DNA of 64,000 nt from positions 1,054,001 through 1,118,000 of the forward strand of contig JADNRZ010000005.1 in NCBI GenBank assembly GCA_015501605.1. The letters are read 5' to 3'. Within the stretch, counting starts at the first letter, position 1; each line of letters opens with the position of its first letter. Positions 57,928 to 64,000 of the stretch are shown piece after piece. The translations under genes and the position numbers were made by a program. Under the pieces are notes generated by a model that was given only the letters and a program-made list of their open reading frames with translations, searched no databases and was not told the DNA's origin. Source of the DNA: Panaeolus papilionaceus (lineage: Eukaryota; Basidiomycota; Agaricomycetes; Agaricales).

Positions 57928-59647
57928 CTACAACTCCCTGGCAGCCCTCCTCCCACTCCTCACACAATCAGGCACACTCACACCATCCACACCAGCGCCT
58001 ACAATCTTGATCCCGCTCTTCCCCTTCCTATCGTCCCCCTCAATCAGCTCCCGGAGCTGCTGCACCCTCTCCTGGTGCCCTGGGAGAAGTGTGGGTATAC
58101 AACGGTGGTTGTTCCATGTTTTCCAATACACGGGTGCGGGTAGGGGTCGGGAGAGGTGGGTAGAGAGGGTAGAGAGCAGGGATTGGAGCTGTGTGGGCAG
58201 GGGTTGGCGTGAAGGAGATGCAGAGATAGATGGAGATGGAGCTAGAGGAATGGCTTCGGGCATCCCATATGGCCCACCAAGCATAACCGTCACTTTTGTC
58301 CATTTCCCATTCTCGTAATACCCTTCTCCCCCATCTGTATCCCAATCCTGCGCACCCAACGAACACGAATCAAACACCATCCCCAACACTGGGTGGTGTC
58401 CCCTTTCCACCCACGACTCATACCCCTCATCCGGACGCAGGACTAGGTACCCAAAGCCCTCCGGGTGCACGTCTTTAGGCGCGCACGGGAAGACCAGATT
58501 GAGGACCTGAACACTAGAGAGGGGGTTGGTTTGCATGAGCTGTGTCGTTGGGTGCGGGGGGATGGGGAGGAAGGGCGAGGGGCGGAGGAGGGGCTTGAGT
58601 GTGGAGGGGGAGAGGGACGAGATGAGGTGTGTGGTGTAGAGGGTTTGGTGGGAGTGGGATATCTGTAAACGTGTAAGTAGAGCGATGGACTGAACGGTGG
58701 AGGGCAGTACCTCGAATGTCCCTGGTTGGAGCTTTGTGATTGCCCGCACGTCCGTGTTGCAGATAATCTTGACATTGGGTCGTTTTTGTAGATCAGCTTG
58801 GAGAGCCTTTATCAGAGTCTGCATGCCGTCTTTGAAGGAATACACCGAGACGCCTCGCATGAGTTCAGGGACATTGCCCAGATCATAATCTTCCTCCTCT
58901 TTAAGTTTTGTCTTTGAGTTCAATTTCGCCCTCATCATCTCCTTCAGCATCAACACAACCCCCCCTCTCGCCACACTCCCCCTACCCGCATCTTCCAATT
59001 CCCAAAGACTAGGAAACGCACTCTGCACACTCAGCTGTCTTGAATCACTCGCATAGATGCCATGCACGAGTGCGCTTCCCAGCACTCTTGCGAAATCAGG
59101 GCCAAAGCGGCGGGTAAGGAGCGCGTCAAAGGATTCGTCTGTTATACCAGTGGGCCTATTGCGGGATGTGAATGCTTCTTTGAGGACGGAGGGGATGAGG
59201 AGGCGGGTGAGAGGGGAGTGGAGGAAGTCGTTGGGTGAGCTAGGGATCTTTTGAAGACCTGATATTGAGAAAGGGGAGGAAGAAGAGGAAGGAGGGATGT
59301 AGAGGTATCGTGAACGTGCGGCAGGGGATGATTTTGAGACTGTTATGAGTTGGTCTTGGAGGTTGAGAAGGTTTATCTATGTTTAATTGAATGAGAAATG
59401 GAATTAATTTAATTTAAAGACTCACCAGTTCTAATACTGATTTACCATTAGGTCTCAAAGTCCTTGGACCACCTTCTAATAAGACAGAGTCGTTTGGTGA
59501 TAGATTGACTCTGTGTGATTTAACCCATCCTCCTAGATTGGCTTGTTTTTCGAGAATGGTGATTTGGTGATTTGGAAATCTTCTAGCTAGATGAAAAGCA
59601 GAGGAGAGACCTGATAGACCACCACCGAGAACAGCGATGGACGTCAT
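57928..59647 (-). CDS. HEM14: Protoporphyrinogen oxidase (haem biosynthesis)
   Basis: Three exons give about 540 aa. The N-terminal FAD-binding fold reads SIAVLGGGLSGLSSAFHLAR (GxGxxG), then ILEKQANLGGWVKSHRV and EGGPRTLRPNGKSVLELV. The middle has ARVLGSALVHGIYASDSRQL, FPSLWELEDAGRGSVARG and PELMRGVSVYSFKDGMQTL. The C terminus returns to the FAD site (GIKIVGAGVDGVSVPDCVRS, GRRAAREL). This matches eukaryotic PPOX, the inner mitochondrial membrane enzyme that oxidises protoporphyrinogen IX to protoporphyrin IX. Introns near 59367-59426 and 58655-58712. It shares a very short divergent promoter with the PIP5K gene. Confidence 0.95.
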
Positions 59648-59744
59648 GACGTTATTCTAAAAAGGACTCGTAGGCGAGTATCCTATGGACCATGCCTTTT
59701 TACACAGCCACTGATGAGCAAGGCTTTCACCGTAACCAACTGGA
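59648..59744. promoter_or_regulatory. 97-bp bidirectional promoter of HEM14 and the PIP5K gene
   Basis: Only 97 bp separate the two start codons of outward-facing genes, so transcription of both must start in or very close to this stretch, possibly inside the neighbour's leader. No TATA box is visible. Confidence 0.75.
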
Positions 59745-62285
59745 ATGGCTGCGACGACAACGACGACGAGCAATACTGTTCTTTCAAAATTAACAATAAT
59801 GCCAGAAATTACAGCAGGTCCACCGCCACCTTCACCGCCTGATAGCTTAGAAGAACAAGATCATCCTCGTCGTTTTCATTCTCAGTCTCCCAGTACGACT
59901 ACAATTCCAAACAAACCCACTCCTTCATCTACTATACCTTCATCATCCTCAGGTGCTATCCTAATAGACTCAACCATGAATCCACATCAAGCATACAAAG
60001 CAGCTGCTCATCTCTCAGTCGAAGCTTACCCTTCAACTCCTTCATCATCATCATACTACCAACATCAACATCAATACCAACCATCCGCGCCTCCACCATC
60101 ATCCTTCCAAGGGCCCTCATCCATCAACGACTCATCACCACCCCGGCCTGCCCGCCGAAACACCACAGGCTCAACACCACGCCGAGCCCACGGCCCTTCC
60201 CACCCGCCCAGTTCATCATCCGTCCATCATCCCAAAGTATCCTCCCAGCCCTATTCTCACACCGGCATAACCTCCATGGACGACGCCGCCCTCATCGGCA
60301 TCGACGCCTCAGAAGAGCTCGTTAACGACATCGAGTATGCCGCGGAGCAGATTAGGAGAGAGAGGCAGAGTAAGAGGATTAAGGCACAGCAGGAGGCAGA
60401 GGCCGCCCTCACGAGGGGGTACGGTGTCGATCATACGGGCGCGGTGTCTGCCGCTGGGGCGGGTGGTGCTGCTACGGGGAGTAATGTCGGTGGTGAGAGG
60501 GGCAGACCGTCGAGTGTGCCGAGGCAGGATATGCCCCTCGTTGGCAATTTGATTGGAGAGGACCATGCCAACTATATCTTGATGTACAACATGTTGACTG
60601 GCATTCGCGTCGGCGTGCGTTCTCCATTCTTGCTTTCCTATCTCAAAAACGCTCACAAAAAAAAAATCTCATGATACAGGTGTCAAGATGTCAGGCTAAA
60701 ATAAAACGAGAGCTGACTCCAGAGGACTTTACTGCACGCCATAAATTCTCATTCGATATGTACGTCTACCCACCTCGTCAGTTTTCTCCTCCTAAATCTC
60801 TTTTTTAGCGTCGGCAACGAACTAACACCATCCGCAAAATACGACTTCAAGTTCAAAGACTACGCTCCTTGGGTTTTCCGTGCCCTGCGAGAAGACGCCT
60901 TCCACCTCGACCCCGCCGACTACCTCCTCTCGCTCACCGAAAAGTACATCCTCTCCGAACTCGGCTCGCCCGGCAAATCAGGCTCCTTTTTCTATTTCAG
61001 CCGCGACTACCGCTTCATCATCAAAACCATCCGACACAGCGAACACCAGTTCCTTCTCAAGATTCTCGAGCGGTATTATAATTACGTGAAAGAGAACCCG
61101 CATACGCTTCTCAGCAGGTTTTATGGGCTGCATCGTGTTAAGCTGCCGAGAGGGAGGAAGATACACTTTGTGATTATGAATAATCTGTTTCCACCGCATA
61201 AGGATGTGCACGAGACGTTTGATTTGAAGGGTAGTACGGTTGGGAGGGAGTATCCCGAGGAGAAGGCGGCTGTGAACCCTCGTGCGGTGTTGAAGGATGT
61301 GAACTGGGTGAAACGCGGGAAGCGGTTGGAACTAGGTCCGGAGAAGAGGGCACTGTTGACGGAACAGTTGAGGAGAGACAGCGAGTTTTTGAAGAGCGTG
61401 GAGGTGATGGATTATAGTTTGTTGGTGGGTATTCATAATGTGGAACGAGGGAATAGGGATAATTTGAGAAAGAACACGTTGAAAGTGTTTTCGGTATGTT
61501 CATCCTTCTTTGATTATAGGGTGTATGCTGATGCATGGACGAAATAGCCCGACCTGCCCTCATCCTCTTCGCGACGATCTAAAAAAGGAACGTCATTGCA
61601 CCCAAATCAGCCCTCACCCGAAGTCATCGCCGTGCGTCGTGCCATGCGGGCATCAGATCCCAAGAGGCTAGGCAAGCACACAGTGATGCTCCCCGACACC
61701 TCACGCTCTTCAGACGGGTATTTCGTGTTTTACCAAGACGAGGGTGGATTACAGGCCACGGACGAGAACAACGAGGTGTTCAAGAGGCGCCCCGAGAGTG
61801 TGGGCGGGCAGGGACAGGGGGAGGTGATTTATTATTTGGGCGTTATTGATATTTTGACGCCATGGGGGTGGATGAAGAGGGTTGAGAATCTGTGGAAGGG
61901 GTGTGGGCATCCTGATGAACGCGTGAGTGTGTTTAGACTCCCTCTAAAAAGATGAAACTGATTTTGTGCTGTGGATTAGCACAAGATATCGCCTGTTCCA
62001 CCAGCGGAGTATGGAGATCGATTTTTCGCGTTTATGAAGGCTGTTATGAGGGGTGGAGAGGGTGGAGAGAGGTTTTTGACTAAAGCAGAGGTGGCGGAGA
62101 TGAATGCGGGTGGGGAAGGCGAGAAGGGAATTGTGGAAGAGAAGAGAGCGGAGGATGGTGAACCGGTGGGGAATGGTGAACCGCAGTATACGGAAAAGGT
62201 GACGGAAGAGCCTAGTAGACAACGGACGAGGACTGGGGAGAGGGAGAGTGTGCAGTGGGTGGATGAACAGCAGCAGCAGCAGTAA
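59745..62285 (+). CDS. MSS4: Phosphatidylinositol-4-phosphate 5-kinase (Mss4/Its3 type)
   Basis: Five exons give about 750 aa. A Ser/Pro/His-rich disordered N terminus (about 1-260) precedes the PIPK domain: [35 protein letters not shown] and [19 protein letters not shown]. Motifs are ATP-binding Lys in [39 protein letters not shown] with KGSTVGR, the catalytic [16 protein letters not shown], and [20 protein letters not shown] (metal-binding ID plus specificity loop). After that comes [19 protein letters not shown]. It makes PI(4,5)P2 at the plasma membrane for actin and endocytosis control. The loop reads KRVEN where most PIP5Ks read KKxEH. It ends with an acidic tail and five Gln from a CAG run. 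Confidence 0.95.
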
Positions 62286-63447
62286 AGCGGAGTGTCGCTT
62301 TCTTTCACGCTCATTCCTTGATTTTATTTCTTGTGGATTCTCCTTTTTTTTCTATCTTCGTTGTATTACATGTTTTATTTATTAACTGACCCTATGCAGC
62401 ATAGCTCGTCATTCACACATTCCTTTGTTTTCATTTTCCTCGCTTTCTCTCTTTTTTACCATCACGCTCTCTCGCTCTTTAGCTTTTTTCGTTTTTTCGT
62501 GTTTTATACCTTCCCCCTCCCCCCTGCCCTGTGCACGACCTGTTATCGGTCTACCCACACCTACGCATATCGTTAGGATATTATATTATATCATAACTGC
62601 CCTTTATATTACCCACATATTCCAGCCATTTATCCCGTCATTTCCCCCACCACATCACCACTATCACGTCGATAACCATACCATCATACCCAGCCACGAT
62701 ATGATACCACCCATCCATCCACTCACCCCTATGACTCTCTTTAAAGTAAAGTAAAGTAAATAAATACTTTACGAACGCCATAGACCCTGTCGAAATTGTT
62801 TATAGTGTCGCATAGACTTGGAACATTGACGAACCGGTTTCTTATTTCATTCATACCTGCATATCTGTCACATTATGAGTTAGTTGCATCGCTTGTTTGC
62901 TATTCTGGACACCATTTTTTTCTCTTGTCTCGTGTTGGATTTGACACATGTATGCGCATACATTTAGGGGCTTTGCCTCTTACAGCTCTGACACTTACTT
63001 CGACTCATTGGATTTCACATTTCACATCTGCTAGCGTCTATTCATGGAATATCACTCCGCCCCATCCCACTCATGACCTCACCTTTCCCTACCTGCTTTG
63101 CCTAAGAGTGATGATGACGATGCCTTTTGGTAACCTCATTTGTATGCTAAATCGATGTAAAAATAGACTTGAAGGATTCGTCATTCGTTGCTTCATAGCC
63201 ACGTATGCATCGGTGCTATAAATAGATGGTGGGGGCGGGTTGGTGTGTGGTTATCACAAGCAAGCACTAAGAGTGGCAAAACGAGCGTGAATATTTGCAT
63301 GTATGGTACATGATCCAATCAAGTATCGAATGATCGCCTATGCAGACCCTCTAAAAATACAACACAAACCCCTGTGTAAGTTCATTTCTTCACTTTTCGA
63401 TCGACTCGAACCTCGAGCCTCCCTCCTTTCTAGCCCCTATCTCTCCT
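62286..63447. other. Intergenic region with pyrimidine-rich 3' flank
   Basis: About 1.16 kb after the PIP5K stop. The first 250 nt are T/C-rich on the plus strand, like the flank of the G3BP-like gene. A short AAAGT repeat occurs near 62742-62756. No gene seen. Confidence 0.5.
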
Positions 63448-63999
63448 TCATCTCAACCAACACGAATCGGTCCCCTGTCGCGTCATACAACCACTGCATG
63501 TTTCCCTTCCCGTTTGCATTCGCATTCCCGTGACCTGCATCGCCTTCATCGTCTCGCTCCCCCTCCCCTTTCCACTCCTATCCTTCGAATTCTGAATCAC
63601 ATTAAGACCTCGTGTGCTACCGCCCTCAGCGAACCTTGCTAAATTTAAATTCAAAGACGCAATTTGCGTGTAACCCATGTATTCTGTTGGGCATGAAGAG
63701 CGTGTTTGCGTTTGGCTTGGTTTCGAAGAGTGGGAAGACGAGGAGGCAAGGGCGTCGATTAAGCAAGGGAGGAGCATTTTGCCTTGGGGGTGGGATTCGT
63801 TCCAGGCCTTTTAGAAAGAGCTTTTTGTTATAATATGCTTCGAATTCGGAGAGTGCTGAGAAAGAAGCATATGAGCGCTTACTTGTATTTGAAATGGGAA
63901 TCAGATACCTGCGAAATAAGGTCTTTGATCAGACGACACACGTTCCCTTGAGCTTGACTGTGTCGCTTTGCTTGCGCCCGTGCTCGAACGACGCGCATG
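63448..63999 (-). CDS. Possible 5' part of a minus-strand gene at the window edge
   Basis: At the edge the minus strand reads an exon-like RAQAKRHSQAQGNVCRLIKD, LISQ followed by a GTATCT donor. Downstream, AWNESHPQGKMLLPCLIDAL, ASSSSHSSKPSQT opens after an AG and runs to a stop at 63448. The join is in phase, but alternative splices exist and no family is recognised. Treat as tentative. Confidence 0.22.
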
Positions 64000-64000
64000 C

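Overview
The window reads as nuclear DNA of an agaricomycete (mushroom-forming) basidiomycete. Genes are close together on both strands and most carry several short introns of about 45-80 nt. The families present fit this: a TEY-type pheromone MAP kinase of the Cryptococcus Cpk1/Ustilago Ubc3 class, an AA9 polysaccharide monooxygenase, a DUF6535 membrane protein, F-box proteins with the 'SQVCRTWRHVALSTPELW' hallmark, and small secreted cysteine-rich proteins. I found no rRNA, tRNA, CRISPR array or intact transposon. All gene models are hand-spliced from sequence and have no transcript support.

Layout. 0.3-6.1 kb: a Het-C gene (-) and a G3BP-type NTF2/RRM/RGG RNA-binding gene (+) fire outward from a shared 468-bp spacer. 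7.5-9.6 kb: two small orphan genes, one ending in two C2H2-like fingers that exist only after splicing. 10.1-13.2 kb: a striking pair. The gene at 11.7 kb is an orphan coiled-coil protein. The gene at 10.1 kb is a chimera of a copy of that gene's promoter and first exons with a copy of the RRM and tail of the G3BP gene. 13.6-21.5 kb: pheromone-type MAPK (-), a divergent SEY1-like GTPase without membrane anchor (-), and a GT61-type glycosyltransferase (+). 22.8-29.5 kb: DHA1-type MFS transporter (+), BRI3-like small membrane protein (-), RMD1/DUF155 protein (+). 29.7-37.2 kb: a small secreted protein, two F-box proteins and an orphan multi-exon protein, all on the minus strand. 38.1-40.1 kb: tandem paralogues of a modular small secreted cysteine-rich protein, one with a 7-nt micro-exon. 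40.2-46.4 kb: CsbD-like stress protein (-), a putative secreted protein (+), SEC62 (+) and RAD52 (+). 47.7-51.9 kb: AA9 LPMO with a GC-AG intron, and a DUF6535 protein. 52.3-57.3 kb: four minus-strand genes (RRM protein, orphan, two-helix membrane protein, orphan). 57.9-62.3 kb: HEM14 (-) and an MSS4-type PIP5K (+) sharing a 97-bp divergent promoter.

The genes do not form one pathway. Most are housekeeping genes (SEC62, RAD52, HEM14, PIP5K, MAPK) mixed with lineage-specific genes. The best evidence of recent innovation is the chimeric locus at 4.3-13.2 kb. Next come the anchorless SEY1-like paralogue, the small secreted protein pair, and a decayed first exon at 21.8 kb that matches the membrane-protein gene at 55.3-56.3 kb.
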